A DNA stretch of 64,000 bases from Mycobacterium asiaticum (GTDB lineage Bacteria; Actinomycetota; Actinomycetes; Mycobacteriales; Mycobacteriaceae): the NCBI RefSeq assembly GCF_001673365.1, contig NZ_LZLS01000064.1, positions 1 to 64,000 on the forward strand, read 5' to 3'. A model generated the notes under the pieces. The model saw only the letters and a program-made list of their open reading frames with translations. It did no database searches and was not told the origin of the DNA. This document shows positions 17,378-30,095 of this stretch, in pieces. How positions within the stretch are numbered: position 1 is the stretch's first letter; the number at the start of each line of letters is the position of its first letter. A program made the translations under genes and the position numbers.

Positions 17378-17517
17378 CTCTCGGGTTCGTCAGACCGGGG
17401 GCTCGCCGATCAGGGTGGCGGGGCCCACGCCGAGCACCTCGGCGACGCTCTCGGGTTCGTCAGACCGGGGGCTCGCCGATCAGGGTGGCGGGGTCCACGC
17501 CGAGCACCTCGGCGACG
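17378..17517. repeat. 70-bp perfect-period tandem duplication at the Sua5 gene end
   Basis: Two adjacent 70-bp copies (17378-17447 and 17448-17517) differ at one base (c17424 versus t17494). The second copy contains the last 58 bp and stop codon of the Sua5 gene. The first copy is therefore a downstream, untranslated duplicate of the gene end. It looks like a recent replication slippage event and could be polymorphic between strains. Confidence 0.9.
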
Positions 17518-18134
17518 CGCGCGGTGCTTACCGGCCCCTCCCGCAGGATGCGCGGCGCGTTTCCGCTCAAGTCGACGATCGTCGACGCGGCCTGCTGAGC
17601 AGAGGGTCCGGCATCGAGATAGACGTCCACGCTGGCACCGAGTTGGCGACGCGCCTCGCTGGCGTCGACGGCGGCGGGCTGGCCGGAGACGTTGGCGCTG
17701 GAGACCGCCATGGGCCCGACCTCGCGCAACAACTCGATGGCGACCGGATGCAAAGGCATCCGCAGCATCACGGTGCCGTGTGCATCCCCGAGATCCCATT
17801 GCAGCGACGGCGCCTGCACCACCACGAGGCTGAGCGCACCCGGCCAGAACGCCCGAACCAGATCACGCGCGCCGTCGGGCATCCCATAGACCAGGCCCTC
17901 GATCGTGTGCCAGGAACCGACAAGCACACCCACGGGCATGTCGCGGCCCCGCCCCTTGGCGGCCAGCAGCGCATCCACCGCGGTGCGGTCGAACGCGTCG
18001 GCGCCGATGCCGTAGACGGTGTCCGTCGGCATGACTACCAACCGGCCGGCCTTGAGGGCGCCTACCGCCGATTCAATTCCGCGGGCACGTTGGTCCGGGT
18101 CACCGCAGTCGAAGACGTCACCCATGCGCGGCAT
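17460..18134 (-). CDS. threonylcarbamoyl-AMP synthase (Sua5/YrdC/TsaC family)
   Basis: This 224-aa enzyme makes threonylcarbamoyl-AMP from Thr, bicarbonate and ATP for the t6A modification at tRNA position 37. The YrdC fold signature is clear: VVMPTDTVYGIGADAF near residue 34, KGRGRDMPVGVLVGS, FWPGALSLVV, MAVSSANVSGQPAA. It corresponds to Rv1301. An alternative ATG three codons in (18125) would reduce the 17-bp overlap with prmC. The gene end lies in the second copy of the 70-bp duplication. Confidence 0.92.
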   Translation of the reverse strand: MPRMGDVFDCGDPDQRARGIESAVGALKAGRLVVMPTDTVYGIGADAFDRTAVDALLAAKGRGRDMPVGVLVGSWHTIEGLVYGMPDGARDLVRAFWPGALSLVVVQAPSLQWDLGDAHGTVMLRMPLHPVAIELLREVGPMAVSSANVSGQPAAVDASEARRQLGASVDVYLDAGPSAQQAASTIVDLSGNAPRILREGPVSTARVAEVLGVDPATLIGEPPV

Positions 18135-18963
18135 TCCTTCGGGCCGTGACGAACCGTGGCCGGCCGGCCAAATCGTCTCTGGCTGTGATGTCGTTGAAAA
18201 GCCCTGTCGTGGTTACGGATTCGACGGTGAGCGCCGAGGTGGTGTCGTCGTGCTCTACGGCGAACAGGCCACCGGGACGCAGCCAGCGTCCGGCCAGTGC
18301 GACCACCGCGGGGATCACCGCCATACCATCCGGGCCGCCGAACACCGCGTGCAGCGGATCATGTTGCATTACTTCAGGTTCCAGCCTGATGCCATCCGGA
18401 ACGTAGGGAGGGTTCGCGACGACCAGATCGACCCGGCCGTCCAGTTCGGGAAGCAGTCCCGCGGTGGTGACGTCGGCGCACACGAGTTCTACCCTGCTGC
18501 CCTCGGTGTTGCGACGTGCGTAGCTCAGCGCAGTCTCGGAGTCGTCGATGCCGATCACCCGGGCGCCTGGCCAGTGCCGCGCCAGCGCAATCGCCAAAGC
18601 ACCGGACCCGGTGCACAGATCGACGATCATCGGTTGGTCCGAAAGTGGTTGCTCCCCAGCCCATTCCAGGATGGCTTCGGTCTCCGGACGGGGTATGAAT
18701 ACCCCCGGTCCGACGTGCAGCAACACCGGACCGAATGCGGCCGTGCCGAGCAGGTGCTGCAACGGCACCCGCCGGGAGCGCGCGGACACGGCGTCGTGAT
18801 ATCGCCCGAAGAACTCGTCGCCGGGCGGTTCCATGAGAGCCAGCCGGCCGCGGTCGGTGCCCGCCACATGAGCGGCTAGTTCCTCGGCATCAAAACGCGC
18901 AGAGTCGATTCCGGCTTCGGCCAGTCGCACCGCAGCGGAGTCGATGGCGTTGCGCAGGCTCAC
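18118..18963 (-). CDS. prmC: release factor glutamine methyltransferase PrmC
   Basis: PrmC methylates the Gln of the GGQ motif of peptide release factors using SAM. The 281-aa protein has the N-terminal helical release-factor-binding domain, then the SAM site [16 protein letters not shown] and the catalytic NPPYVPDG motif that binds the substrate Gln. It overlaps prfA, its substrate's gene, by 4 bp, the common prfA-prmC pairing. It is also known as hemK (Rv1300). Confidence 0.95.
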   Translation of the reverse strand: MSLRNAIDSAAVRLAEAGIDSARFDAEELAAHVAGTDRGRLALMEPPGDEFFGRYHDAVSARSRRVPLQHLLGTAAFGPVLLHVGPGVFIPRPETEAILEWAGEQPLSDQPMIVDLCTGSGALAIALARHWPGARVIGIDDSETALSYARRNTEGSRVELVCADVTTAGLLPELDGRVDLVVANPPYVPDGIRLEPEVMQHDPLHAVFGGPDGMAVIPAVVALAGRWLRPGGLFAVEHDDTTSALTVESVTTTGLFNDITARDDLAGRPRFVTARRNAAHG

Positions 18964-20036
18964 GGCGCCTGCTGCAGACGGGCCTGCTTGTCGGCTTCGC
19001 TCAGCGCGTCGAACAGCGCGTCCAGGTCGCCATCGAGTACCTGGTCGAGATTGTGTGACTTGAAACCGATTCGGTGGTCGGTGATCCGGTTTTCCGGGAA
19101 GTTGTAGGTCCGGATGCGTTCGCTACGGTCCACCGTGCGGATCTGGCTGGCCCGATCGGCCGAGGCATCGGCAAGTGCCTGCTCTTCGGCCAGCACCTGC
19201 AAACGCGCCGCCAACACCTGCAGCGCACGGGTCTTGTTCTGTAGCTGCGACCGTTCGTTTTGGCAGGTGACGACGATTCCGGTGGGCAGATGGGTGATAC
19301 GCACCGCGGAGTCGGTGGTATTGACACCTTGGCCGCCCTTGCCCGAGGACCGGTAGACGTCGATACGCAGATCCGATTCGTCGATCTGCACCTCGCCGAC
19401 CTCTTCGGGCTCCGGGTATACCAGCACGCCGGCAGCCGAAGTATGCACGCGCCCTTGGGATTCCGTCACCGGCACCCGCTGCACACGGTGCACGCCACCC
19501 TCGAATTTCATCCGCGACCACACTCCATCGGCTGAATCGCCCTTGCTCGCGATGGCCAGCGTGGCGTCCTTGTAACCGCCGAGATCCGACGTGGTTTCGC
19601 CCAGTACCGTCACATTCCAGCCATGCCGCTCGGCATAGCGGATGTACATCCTGGCCAGGTCGGCGGCGAACAGCGCCGATTCCTCGCCTCCCTCACCGGA
19701 TTTCACCTCGAGCAGGATGTCGTCGACGTCGTGCGGGTCGCGCGGCGCCAGCATGTCGGTGAGTTGGATGTCCAGTTCGGCGACCCGAGCCGCCAATTCG
19801 GTGACCTCTTCGGCGAATGACTCGTCGTCGGCGGCCAGTTCACGGGCGGTCTCCAGGTCCTCGCGGGCCGCCACCAGCTTGCGGTGCGTCGCGACGATCG
19901 GAGCCAGCCGAGCGAATCGACGTCCGACCTTGCGCGCCTCGTCAGGTTTGCTGTGCAGCTCGGGATCGGCCAACGCCTGCTCAAGCTCAGCGTGCTCGGC
20001 GAGCAAGACGTCGATCGTCTGCACCGGCTGCGTCAC
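18960..20036 (-). CDS. prfA: peptide chain release factor 1
   Basis: RF1 reads UAA and UAG and triggers hydrolysis of peptidyl-tRNA. The 358-aa protein contains the GGQ motif in [16 protein letters not shown], and the tripeptide anticodon PVT in [15 protein letters not shown] marks RF1 rather than RF2. It is translationally coupled to prmC downstream. A hairpin separates it from rpmE upstream. Confidence 0.97.
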   Translation of the reverse strand: MTQPVQTIDVLLAEHAELEQALADPELHSKPDEARKVGRRFARLAPIVATHRKLVAAREDLETARELAADDESFAEEVTELAARVAELDIQLTDMLAPRDPHDVDDILLEVKSGEGGEESALFAADLARMYIRYAERHGWNVTVLGETTSDLGGYKDATLAIASKGDSADGVWSRMKFEGGVHRVQRVPVTESQGRVHTSAAGVLVYPEPEEVGEVQIDESDLRIDVYRSSGKGGQGVNTTDSAVRITHLPTGIVVTCQNERSQLQNKTRALQVLAARLQVLAEEQALADASADRASQIRTVDRSERIRTYNFPENRITDHRIGFKSHNLDQVLDGDLDALFDALSEADKQARLQQAP

Positions 20037-20076
20037 GTCATACCTTCCTACCGCGGGCCCTTACCCCGAACGCAAA

Positions 20077-20120
20077 CCGACGCCCGGCCTGTGCGCTTCG
20101 GTGCACAGTTCGGGCGTCGG
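20077..20120 (-). terminator. compound hairpin between rpmE and prfA
   Basis: A 10-bp perfect stem (CCGACGCCCG with CGGGCGTCGG) encloses a second 6-bp stem (CTGTGC with GCACAG). The structure begins 9 nt after the rpmE stop and precedes prfA. There is only a weak T run, so it could act as an attenuator or an RNA-stability element rather than a full terminator. Confidence 0.5.
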
Positions 20121-20128
20121 AAAGCCAA

Positions 20129-20365
20129 CTATTTGTCGGCAGCTTGGTCGGTGCCGACCTTGCGCTTGCCGTACCGCTTCTCGAAGCGGGCGACGCGACC
20201 GCCGCTGTCGAGAATCTTCTGCTTTCCGGTGTAGAACGGGTGGCACTGCGAGCAGACCTCGGCCACGATGCGGCCACCCTGCTTGGTGCTGCGGGTCTGA
20301 AACGAATTCCCGCAACCGCAGACCACGGTGGTCTCCTCGTAGGCGGGATGGATGTCGGTTTTCAT
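20129..20365 (-). CDS. rpmE: 50S ribosomal protein L31, zinc-containing form
   Basis: This 78-aa L31 keeps the zinc-ribbon cysteines C16, C18, C38 and C41 ([17 protein letters not shown]). It is therefore the C+ form used in zinc-replete conditions. Mycobacteria usually also encode a cysteine-free RpmE2 under Zur control, which is not in this window. The C-terminus is extended and basic. It lies between rho and prfA, as in other mycobacteria. Confidence 0.96.
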   Translation of the reverse strand: MKTDIHPAYEETTVVCGCGNSFQTRSTKQGGRIVAEVCSQCHPFYTGKQKILDSGGRVARFEKRYGKRKVGTDQAADK

Positions 20366-20453
20366 ACTGTCCTCTTCGATCGTTGGCCGCGATTATGCCA
20401 GGTCAACCGCTGCTATCCCAAAACGCAGGGATGCCCGCGGCTATTCCGGTGCG

Positions 20454-22388
20454 CTAGTCGTTATCCATCTGAGGTGTCGTCTTGGACACTTGCACCAGGA
20501 ACTCGTAGTTGGTCTTCGTCTTACGCAGCTGCGACATCAGCAGGTCGATGGCCTGGTGAGAATCCAGACCCGACAGCACGCGCCGCAGCTTGTGGACGAT
20601 GGCGAACTCGTCGGGCGAGAGCAACAGTTCGTCCTTGCGGGTGCCGGAGGGGTTCACGTCGACCGCGGGGAATACCCGCCGTTCCGAGATCTTGCGGTCC
20701 AGCTTGAGTTCGGCGTTACCCGTGCCCTTGAACTCCTCGAAGATGACCGTGTCGCCGGTGGAACCGGTCTCGACCATCGCGGTGGCGATGATGGTCAGCG
20801 AGCCACCTTCTTCGATGTTGCGGGCGGCACCCAGGAAACGCTTGGGCGGGTAGAGGGCGGTCGAGTCGACACCACCGGACAGGATCCGGCCCGAGGCCGG
20901 CGACGCGTTGTTGTACGCGCGGCCCAGACGGGTGATCGAGTCCAGCAGCACCACGACGTCTTTGCCCTGCTCCACGAGGCGCTTGGCGCGCTCGATGGCC
21001 AATTCGGCGACCGAGGTGTGGTCTGACGGCGGCCGGTCGAAGGTGGAGGCGATGACCTCACCCTTGACCGAGCGGGTCATGTCGGTGACCTCTTCAGGCC
21101 GCTCGTCGACGAGCACCACCATGAGGTGGCATTCGGGGTTGTTGCGGGTGATCGCGTTGGCGATGTCCTGCAGGATCGTCGTCTTACCGGCCTTGGGCGG
21201 AGAAACGATCAGCGCACGCTGTCCCTTACCGATGGGCATGATCAGGTCGATGACCCTGGTGGTCAGCCGGTCGGGTGTGGTTTCCAGACGCAGCCGCTGG
21301 TTGGGATAGAGGGGGGTCAGCTTAGAGAAATCGGGTCGCTTCTTGGCGTCTTCGATCGATCCGCCGTTGATGCTGTCCAGCCGGACCAGCGGGTTGAACT
21401 TCTGCCGCGGATTCTTGTCGCCCGATTCTCCCTCGCGGGGCACACGAACCGCGCCGGTGACCGCATCACCGCGACGCAGACCGTTCTTGCGCACCATGTT
21501 CATGGACACGTAGACGTCGTGCGGGCCGGCCAGATAACCGGACGTGCGCACGAAGGCGTAGTTGTCCAGGACGTCCAGGATTCCGGCTACCGGCTGGACG
21601 ACGTCATCCTCGCGCAGTTCGGCTTCGCCCCCGCCTTCACCGGACCGCTCACCGCGACGCCTGCGGTCGCGGAACCGACGTCCCCGCCGACCCTGACGCC
21701 CGTCGCCGTCGTCATCTTGCTGGTTGGAACCACCGCGCTGCTGGCCGCCTTGGGCATCGCCGCCCTGGTCATTGTCGCGGTTGGCACCGGAGTCCGCCGA
21801 GCGGTCGTCGTTCTTCTCGGACTTCTGCTCGCGTTCGCCCTTGTCTTGGTTCTTGCCTTGGTTTCTGTCTTGGCCCTTTTCTTGGGCCTTTTCTTGGGCC
21901 TGCTCGCGGGTCTCGGCTTCGCCGGGGTTGTCACCCTTGTTGCCGCCGGCCGCTCCTGCCCCCCGAGAGGCACCGCGTCGTTCCCGCCGCGGGGTTTCGG
22001 TCGCGTTCTGCTCGTCTTGTGCCGCCGGCTGCTGTCCGGATTTTTCCGTGGCTTGCGCCTCCTGGCCGGACGGAGCTTGGGTCGCGTCGCTTTGAGCGGA
22101 GTCTTGTGGCGCGGCATCCTCGGCAGGCTTGCCAGATGACTTGCCGTTGGCCTGGCCCCGGCTTTCCTGAATCGCGGCGATCAGTTCGTTCTTACGCATA
22201 CCCGACGTCCCCTTGACGCCGGCTTGGTTAGCCAGCGCACGCAGTTCGGGCAGCACCATGGTGGCCAGCGAACTCGCGGGCGCATTGGATTTGACGTCTG
22301 AGACGTCGGAAGTATCAGTGGTCACGGAGTTCGACGTCTTCTCGGCGTCGGTGCTTTCGCCAGCCGTGATGAGGTCCGTATCAGTCAC
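20454..22388 (-). CDS. rho: transcription termination factor Rho
   Basis: Rho is a hexameric RNA-dependent ATPase that ends transcription. The 644-aa protein begins with a Rho_N helix-extended-loop motif (LRALANQAGVKGTSGMRKNE). Next comes a long low-complexity insert rich in Gln, Asp, Arg and Gly (residues about 70-265), then the RNA-binding domain and the ATPase core with Walker A SPPKAGKT and Walker B VVVLLDSITRLGRAYN. The insert is typical of actinobacterial Rho and probably binds RNA. The GTG start (22388) is preceded by GAAAGGA. Confidence 0.97.
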   Translation of the reverse strand: MTDTDLITAGESTDAEKTSNSVTTDTSDVSDVKSNAPASSLATMVLPELRALANQAGVKGTSGMRKNELIAAIQESRGQANGKSSGKPAEDAAPQDSAQSDATQAPSGQEAQATEKSGQQPAAQDEQNATETPRRERRGASRGAGAAGGNKGDNPGEAETREQAQEKAQEKGQDRNQGKNQDKGEREQKSEKNDDRSADSGANRDNDQGGDAQGGQQRGGSNQQDDDGDGRQGRRGRRFRDRRRRGERSGEGGGEAELREDDVVQPVAGILDVLDNYAFVRTSGYLAGPHDVYVSMNMVRKNGLRRGDAVTGAVRVPREGESGDKNPRQKFNPLVRLDSINGGSIEDAKKRPDFSKLTPLYPNQRLRLETTPDRLTTRVIDLIMPIGKGQRALIVSPPKAGKTTILQDIANAITRNNPECHLMVVLVDERPEEVTDMTRSVKGEVIASTFDRPPSDHTSVAELAIERAKRLVEQGKDVVVLLDSITRLGRAYNNASPASGRILSGGVDSTALYPPKRFLGAARNIEEGGSLTIIATAMVETGSTGDTVIFEEFKGTGNAELKLDRKISERRVFPAVDVNPSGTRKDELLLSPDEFAIVHKLRRVLSGLDSHQAIDLLMSQLRKTKTNYEFLVQVSKTTPQMDND

Positions 22389-22619
22389 GGATTTCCTTTC
22401 TCGCCCCGGTGATCACGTCAAACGGGGGTTTCCTGCATCAGGTCAAGCAATCAGACAAGTTGCTGAGTGCGCCCAATCATCGACTCTTCAACGGTGATCG
22501 CCAGGATCGGCGACGAAACAGCGAACCTCGTTCACGAGAAGAATTGGTGTTTGTCCTAGCGTCAAGGCAGTTTGTGCAGAGCAGATGCTGCAATTGCTGG
22601 ACGGCTCCGAGGATAACCC

Positions 22620-22636
22620 GCTTCCCTGCGGGAAGC
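22620..22636 (-). terminator. short hairpin after thrB
   Basis: A perfect 7-bp stem GCTTCCC/GGGAAGC with a 3-nt loop lies 27 bp past the thrB stop, in the 274-bp gap before rho. There is no T tail, so this is at best a weak intrinsic terminator. The rest of the gap (22389-22619) is less GC-rich than its surroundings and presumably holds the rho promoter and leader; no box is clear. Confidence 0.4.
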
Positions 22637-22662
22637 AAGCAAACCCGCCGCCACGCTGTCGA

Positions 22663-24757
<2,095 letters not shown>

Positions 24758-24761
<4 letters not shown>

Positions 24762-26092
24762 AGGTCCGTCCCTTCCAGTCGCAGCACACTTGCCACACTC
24801 TGCACCACGTCCAAGTCGGCCAGCGCGTCAACGGTTTCCGACAGCGCGGCATCGGTTGCCTGGTGGGTGACCACCACAATCCGCGCCCCCACCCGCTGGC
24901 CGCCTTCACCTACCACGCCTTCCTGGCGCACCTCGGCGATACTGACCTCACGCTTGGCGAATTCTGCTGCCACCGCGGACAACACGCCCGGCCGGTCCGC
25001 AACGTTCATGCTTACGTAGTAGCGGGTGGGGATGAAACCCATTGGTGCGACGGGAAGACGGGCGTAGCGCGACTCACGCGGCCCACGACTGCCAAGCACC
25101 CTGTTGCGGGCCGCCATCACCAGATCGCCGGTAACCGCCGACGCAGTGGGGGCACCGCCGGCGCCCTGCCCGTAGAACATCAGCCGGCCAGCGGCCTCTG
25201 CCTCGACGACAACGGCATTGAAGGCGCCGTTGACCGAAGCGAGTGGATGCGACAGCGGCACCAAGGCCGGATACACGCGGGCCGAAACCCGTTGCTGCCC
25301 TTCGTCGGTGGTGATGCGCTCACAGATGGACAACAGCTTGATGGTGCAGCCCAGCGATTTGGCGGACTCGAAGTCGTCCGGGGTGATCTTGGTAATGCCC
25401 TCGCGGTAGACGTCGTCGGCGGTCACCCGCGTGTGAAAGGCGATGGATGCCAGGATCGCGGCCTTGGCGGCGGCGTCGTAACCTTCGACGTCGGCAGTCG
25501 GGTCAGCCTCGGCGTAACCGAGCGCGCTCGCGTCGGCCAGCGCCTTCTCGTAATCGGCTCCGGTGCTGCCCATTTCCGAGAGGATGTAATTGGTGGTGCC
25601 GTTGACGATGCCGGCGACCCGTAGCACGGTATCGCCGGCCAGCGATTGGGTCAGGGGACGGATGACCGGGATCGCACCGGCAACCGCGGCCTCGAAATAC
25701 AGGTCGACAGCTTCACTTTCGGCGGCTGCCGCCAATTCCCCACTGGCTATAGACATCAACGCCTTGTTCGCGGTGACCACGGACTTGCCGTGCGCGAGGG
25801 CGGCCAGGATGGCCTTGCGCGCCGGTTCGACAGGTCCCATCACTTCCACGACGATGTCGACGTCCTCGCGCCGAACGAGTTCGTCGATGTCGTCGGTCAG
25901 CAGTTCGATCGGCACGCCGCGGTCGGTCTCGACGCGGCGCACCCCGATGCCACGCAGCACCAGGGGCGCGCCGATTCGGCCGGCCAGGTCGTCAGCGCTC
26001 TCATTGATGATGCGAACGACTTCGCTGCCGACTACACCCAACCCGAGTACCGCTACGCCGACGGCCTTTTCGTCCTTGTCGTTATCGGGCAC
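24758..26092 (-). CDS. thrA: homoserine dehydrogenase
   Basis: Homoserine dehydrogenase reduces aspartate semialdehyde to homoserine, the branch point to Thr, Met and Ile. Domains in order: NAD(P)-binding Rossmann fold ([13 protein letters not shown] near residue 13), catalytic domain ([34 protein letters not shown]) and a C-terminal ACT domain ([20 protein letters not shown]) for threonine feedback. The open frame extends to 26317, but homology begins at about residue 75 of that frame. I chose the GTG at 26092 (444 aa); the GTG at 26098, overlapping the lysA stop, is the alternative. GGAGG precedes both. The symbol thrA follows mycobacterial usage; the gene is called hom elsewhere. Confidence 0.93.
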
Positions 26093-26094
26093 GG

Positions 26095-27513
26095 TCACCT
26101 CACCTCCAGACTCAGCAGATCGTCGACCGTCTCGCGACGCAGGACCAAGCGGGACTCCCCCGCTCGCACCGCGACTACAGCTGGACGGCAGACCATGTTG
26201 TAACGACTCGACAGGGAATAGCAGTACGCACCCGTCGCGGCCACCGCGACCAGGTCGCCGGGCCGGATGTCGTCGGGCACCCACGTATCGCGCACGATGA
26301 TATCCCCAGTCTCGCAATGCTTTCCGACCAGACGGGCCTGGGTGGACGGCGCATCGCTGAGGCGCGAAACCAGGCGCACGTCGTACTGCGCGTCGTAGAG
26401 CGCGGTGCGGATGTTGTCGCTCATGCCACCGTCCACGCTCACGTAGCGTCGGTTCGCGCTGGCGCTGATGTCGACGTCCTTGACGGTGCCGACCTCGTAC
26501 AGCGTGACGGTGCCCGGCCCGGCAATGGCACGCCCGGGTTCGACCACCAGCTTGGGCGTGGGCAGTCCGACGGCAGCCGATTCGTTGCTGACGATGGCGC
26601 TCAGTTTGGCCGCCAGTTCGGCGATCGGCGGGGGATCGTCCGGAGCCAGGTACGAAATGCCCAGGCCGCCACCGAGATCCACGGTCGACACCTGAGCGGT
26701 CTTGTCGACGCCGAACTCCGCGACGACGTCGCGCAACAAGCCGATGACCCGGTGGGCGGCGATCTCGAACCCAGCGACGTCGAAGATCTGCGAACCAATG
26801 TGGCTGTGCAGACCGACCAGTCGTAGGTGATCGGCGGCGAACACGCGTCGAACCGCGTCCATCGCCGCGCCACTGGCCACCGACAGCCCGAACTTCTGGT
26901 CCTCGTGTGCGGTGGAAATGAACTCGTGGGTGTGCGCTTCCACACCGACGGTAAGTCGTACCAAGACATCCTGCACCACGCCGGCTTCGCCAGCGATCGC
27001 GTCGAGTCGTTCGATCTCGATCATCGAATCCAGAACGACATGGCCGACACCAGCTTTCACCGCGGTGGTCAGTTCGGTGACGGATTTGTTGTTGCCGTGC
27101 AGCGTGATTCGCTCCGGGGGGAAGCCGGCGTTCAGCGCGACGGCCAGTTCACCACCGGTGCATACGTCCAGCGACAGGCCCTCTTGCTCGATCCACCGCG
27201 CAATCTCGCTGCACAGGAACGCCTTAGCCGCGTAGTGCACGTTCCCTCCCCCGCCGAACGCGGCGGCGGTTTCCCGGCAACGCGACCGGAAGTCGTCCTC
27301 GTCGATGACGAACAGGGGCGTTCCATACTCGTGAGCGAGATCGGTCAGCTTGACACCCGCAATGGAGGCTATCCCTGTCTCATCGCGAACGGTGTTGCGC
27401 GGCCAGACATTTGGCGCCAACCGCAGCAGCTCCTCGGCCGACTGCGGACGAGGCGGGCTGCCGGCGTGTCGGGTCTCCTCGGCGTGCCGGGGACCGGCGG
27501 GGTGGACGTTCAC
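26095..27513 (-). CDS. lysA: diaminopimelate decarboxylase
   Basis: LysA decarboxylates meso-DAP to L-lysine, the last step of the pathway. It is a fold-III PLP enzyme: the PLP lysine is in [10 protein letters not shown], with HIGSQI, the glycine-rich [22 protein letters not shown] and the catalytic Cys in [10 protein letters not shown]. The GTG at 27513 overlaps the argS stop by 4 bp (GTGA) and gives 472 aa. The first roughly 25 residues are unconserved; homology starts near [10 protein letters not shown]. An internal ATG start is not available in that stretch. Confidence 0.94.
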   Translation of the reverse strand: MNVHPAGPRHAEETRHAGSPPRPQSAEELLRLAPNVWPRNTVRDETGIASIAGVKLTDLAHEYGTPLFVIDEDDFRSRCRETAAAFGGGGNVHYAAKAFLCSEIARWIEQEGLSLDVCTGGELAVALNAGFPPERITLHGNNKSVTELTTAVKAGVGHVVLDSMIEIERLDAIAGEAGVVQDVLVRLTVGVEAHTHEFISTAHEDQKFGLSVASGAAMDAVRRVFAADHLRLVGLHSHIGSQIFDVAGFEIAAHRVIGLLRDVVAEFGVDKTAQVSTVDLGGGLGISYLAPDDPPPIAELAAKLSAIVSNESAAVGLPTPKLVVEPGRAIAGPGTVTLYEVGTVKDVDISASANRRYVSVDGGMSDNIRTALYDAQYDVRLVSRLSDAPSTQARLVGKHCETGDIIVRDTWVPDDIRPGDLVAVAATGAYCYSLSSRYNMVCRPAVVAVRAGESRLVLRRETVDDLLSLEVR

Positions 27514-29162
27514 ATTCGCTCCGGGGCACTGACTCCGAGGATGGCCAACCCGTTGGCGACGACCTGGCGGGTGGCCTGGCACAGCGCCAACCGTGCGATG
27601 TTGAGTTCGGTGGGTTCTTCGTCGCCTTGCGGCAGAATCCGGCAGGCGTCGTAGAACCGGTGGTAGTCGCCCGCGAGGTCTTCCAGGTAACGGCAGACCC
27701 GGTGCGGTTCACGCAGGGCGGCGGCCGTTTCAAGCACCCGAGGGAACTCGCCGATAGTGCGTAACAGGGTGCCCTCTTTGTCATGGCTGAGCAATCCAAG
27801 ATGCCCGGTATCGGCGATCAGGCCGAGTTCGGCAGCATTTCGCGCCAGTGCCGAGAGGCGGGCATGCGCGTATTGCACGTAATAGACCGGGTTTTCGTTC
27901 GAAGCCGAAGACCACAGCGCCAGATCGATGTCGATCGGGGTGTCCACCGAGGAGCGGATCAAGCTGTAGCGTGCCGCATCGACACCGATGGCCTCGACCA
28001 GGTCGTCGAGCGTGATCACCGTGCCCGCCCGCTTGCTCATCTTGACCGGCTGGCCGTCGCGGACCAGGTTGACCATCTGCCCGATGAGCACCTCGACAGT
28101 GGCCGGGTCCTCACCGAAAGCGGCTGCGGCGGCTTTAAGTCGGGCGATGTAGCCGTGGTGGTCGGCACCGAGCATGTAGATGCACAGGTCGAATCCGCGT
28201 GCCCGCTTGTCCAAGTAATACGCCAGGTCTCCGGCGACGTAGGCCGGCTTGCCGTCGCTTTTGATCACGACGCGATCTTTGTCGTCACCAAAAGCGCTGC
28301 TGCGCAACCACGTCGCGCCGTCCTTCTCGTAAATGTTGCCGGTGGCACGAAGTTTCGCGATGGCTTCGTCCACTCGTCCACTGGTGTGCATCGAGTCTTC
28401 GTGGGTGTAGACGTCGAAGTCGGTGCCGAATTCGTGCAGCGACTCCTTGATGTGGTTGAACATCAGGTCGACGCCGATCTCGCGGAAGGTATCGAGCACT
28501 TCTGTCTCGGGCAGGTCCAGCGCGTCGGGCACCTTCTGCAGGACCTGCGCGGCGATGTCACTGATGTAGGTGCCGGCGTAGCCGTCTTCTGGGGTCGGCT
28601 CGCCTTTCGCCGCGGCCACCAGGGAACTGGCGAACCGGTCGATCTGCGCGCCGTGGTCGTTGAAGTAGTACTCGCGGACCACGTCGGCGCCCTGCGTGGT
28701 GAGCAGTCGCCCCAAGGCGTCGCCGACGGCGGCCCAGCGGGTGCCGCCGATGTGGATGGGCCCGGTGGGGTTGGCCGAGACGAATTCCAGATTGACCTTC
28801 TGGCTTTTCAGCGCATCAGAGTGGCCGAAGCTGTCACCTGCATCGATGACGCTGGTGACGATCTTGGCCTGGGCTGAAGCCTCCAGACGCATGTTGATAA
28901 AGCCGGGACCGGCCACCTCGGCCGATGCGATCCCGTCGGCCTGCGTCAGCGCCTCGGCCAGCCATCCGGCCAGCTCACGGGGGTTTGCACCGACCTTCTT
29001 GCCCAGTTGCAGGGCCAGGTTGGAGGCGTAATCGCCGTGCTCGGGGTTGCGCGGCCGCTCCACAGTGACCGTCTGAGGCAGCGCGGACACGTCGAGGCCA
29101 TGCTCGGCCAGCACCGCGGCGGCGGTGATTTTGAGCAGCTCAGCGAGGTCGGCGGGGGTCAC
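27510..29162 (-). CDS. argS: arginyl-tRNA synthetase
   Basis: This 550-aa class I synthetase charges tRNA-Arg. It has the N-terminal Add-1 domain, the HIGH-type motif as [18 protein letters not shown], the KMSK loop as [19 protein letters not shown], and the C-terminal DALR anticodon-binding domain ending in [13 protein letters not shown]. It is the first gene of the minus-strand lysine/threonine operon. A tRNA-Arg gene lies divergently about 125 bp upstream. Confidence 0.97.
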   Translation of the reverse strand: MTPADLAELLKITAAAVLAEHGLDVSALPQTVTVERPRNPEHGDYASNLALQLGKKVGANPRELAGWLAEALTQADGIASAEVAGPGFINMRLEASAQAKIVTSVIDAGDSFGHSDALKSQKVNLEFVSANPTGPIHIGGTRWAAVGDALGRLLTTQGADVVREYYFNDHGAQIDRFASSLVAAAKGEPTPEDGYAGTYISDIAAQVLQKVPDALDLPETEVLDTFREIGVDLMFNHIKESLHEFGTDFDVYTHEDSMHTSGRVDEAIAKLRATGNIYEKDGATWLRSSAFGDDKDRVVIKSDGKPAYVAGDLAYYLDKRARGFDLCIYMLGADHHGYIARLKAAAAAFGEDPATVEVLIGQMVNLVRDGQPVKMSKRAGTVITLDDLVEAIGVDAARYSLIRSSVDTPIDIDLALWSSASNENPVYYVQYAHARLSALARNAAELGLIADTGHLGLLSHDKEGTLLRTIGEFPRVLETAAALREPHRVCRYLEDLAGDYHRFYDACRILPQGDEEPTELNIARLALCQATRQVVANGLAILGVSAPERM

Positions 29163-29286
29163 GAGCGTCCATCCTATTGGCTGAGGTGCTTGCGCCTCGA
29201 ATCCATTACCGGTGGTCGGGCGGTTACCGAGATGCGCTACTCTTGCGAGGCTGTTTGATGCCCATGGCGCAAGATGGTTTTCGAGC

Positions 29287-29359
29287 GCCCCCGTAGCTCA
29301 GGGGATAGAGCGTCTGCCTCCGGAGCAGAAGGCCGCAGGTTCGAATCCTGCCGGGGGCA
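29287..29359 (+). tRNA. tRNA-Arg (CCG)
   Basis: A cloverleaf folds over 73 nt: acceptor GCCCCCG/CGGGGGC, D arm with AGCTCAGGGGATAGAGC, anticodon stem TCTGC/GCAGA with loop CTCCGGA (anticodon CCG, reading CGG), and T arm GCAGG-TTCGAAT-CCTGC. CCA is not encoded. A -10-like TACTCT lies at 29238-29243. The accessory block starts directly downstream, so the 3' end is a candidate integration site. The next 230 bp (29360-29589) hold no gene. Confidence 0.95.
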
Positions 29360-29589
29360 CAGCGTCTACCAGTGGAAACAGCGCTCGTAGTGGGCCGTGT
29401 ACCTATCGCTACCTACCTCCGTTGAGCCGTGCGCCGGCGGATCGGCAGCTAGTTTCTTACCGCTGTCGTCGTCGGCGTGCTGATAAGGCATTGCCGTATG
29501 GAATAGCCCTATGTCCGAAGCGGCGGATGTTCTCGGCCAACGGGTACCGTTCACATTCGGTGTAGCTCCGAACGAATGGGGTTAGGTGA

Positions 29590-29985
29590 ATGCTCCAAAC
29601 CAACGATTCCCGCACAGCCGTCGAGACCTTCGTCCGCGCATTCGGCGAGGGAAGGCTCGATGACGTGCTTGCCCTATTACACGCCGACTTCGTTATTCAC
29701 GCGGCGGGCGGCGTGCCATACAGTGGCGATTATTTTGGCGCCGTGGGCTTCTCCGAATTGATCGGAAAAATGATGCCCTTGCTTGACCTCGTGCCGAGCC
29801 CGGAAATGCGCTACATCGTTGACGGCGATAAGGTCGTGCTTTACTACCGCCTGACATTCACTGCGCGCGCGTCCGGTGAGAATGTGGCGATGAACTTAGC
29901 CGAGGTATTCTCCGTACGCGACGGCCTGATCGTGGAACTGGATGTGTTCTATAAAGACCCAGGAGCGGTAGCAGCTCTCCTTTGA
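29590..29985 (+). CDS. SnoaL/NTF2-like protein
   Basis: The 131-aa protein has the cone-shaped alpha+beta NTF2 pattern: an N-terminal helix pair (RTAVETFVRAFGEGRLDDVLALLHADFVIH), then beta strands ending in GLIVELDVFYKDPGAVAALL. SnoaL-like proteins are often small ketosteroid isomerases, cyclases or binding proteins; no substrate can be inferred here. It stands alone and converges on the PPE gene. Its upstream region has nested inverted repeats (29539-29578). Confidence 0.8.
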   Translation: MLQTNDSRTAVETFVRAFGEGRLDDVLALLHADFVIHAAGGVPYSGDYFGAVGFSELIGKMMPLLDLVPSPEMRYIVDGDKVVLYYRLTFTARASGENVAMNLAEVFSVRDGLIVELDVFYKDPGAVAALL

Positions 29986-30095
29986 ACGAGTAGCAACCCA
30001 AGAGCCATGCTTGAACGGCGGAAGCGCGCGCAGCAACGGTCACTGATCGGGATAACCATGCACAGGAATCTGGTTGCTGGACAACAACATTCAAC

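Noticed and set aside
26093..26317. Longer homoserine dehydrogenase start at 26317
   Set aside because: The added 75 residues have no similarity to the family and overlap the coding end of lysA.
29287..29359. Prophage or ICE at the tRNA-Arg 3' end
   Set aside because: No integrase, excisionase or direct repeat of the tRNA end was found in the block.
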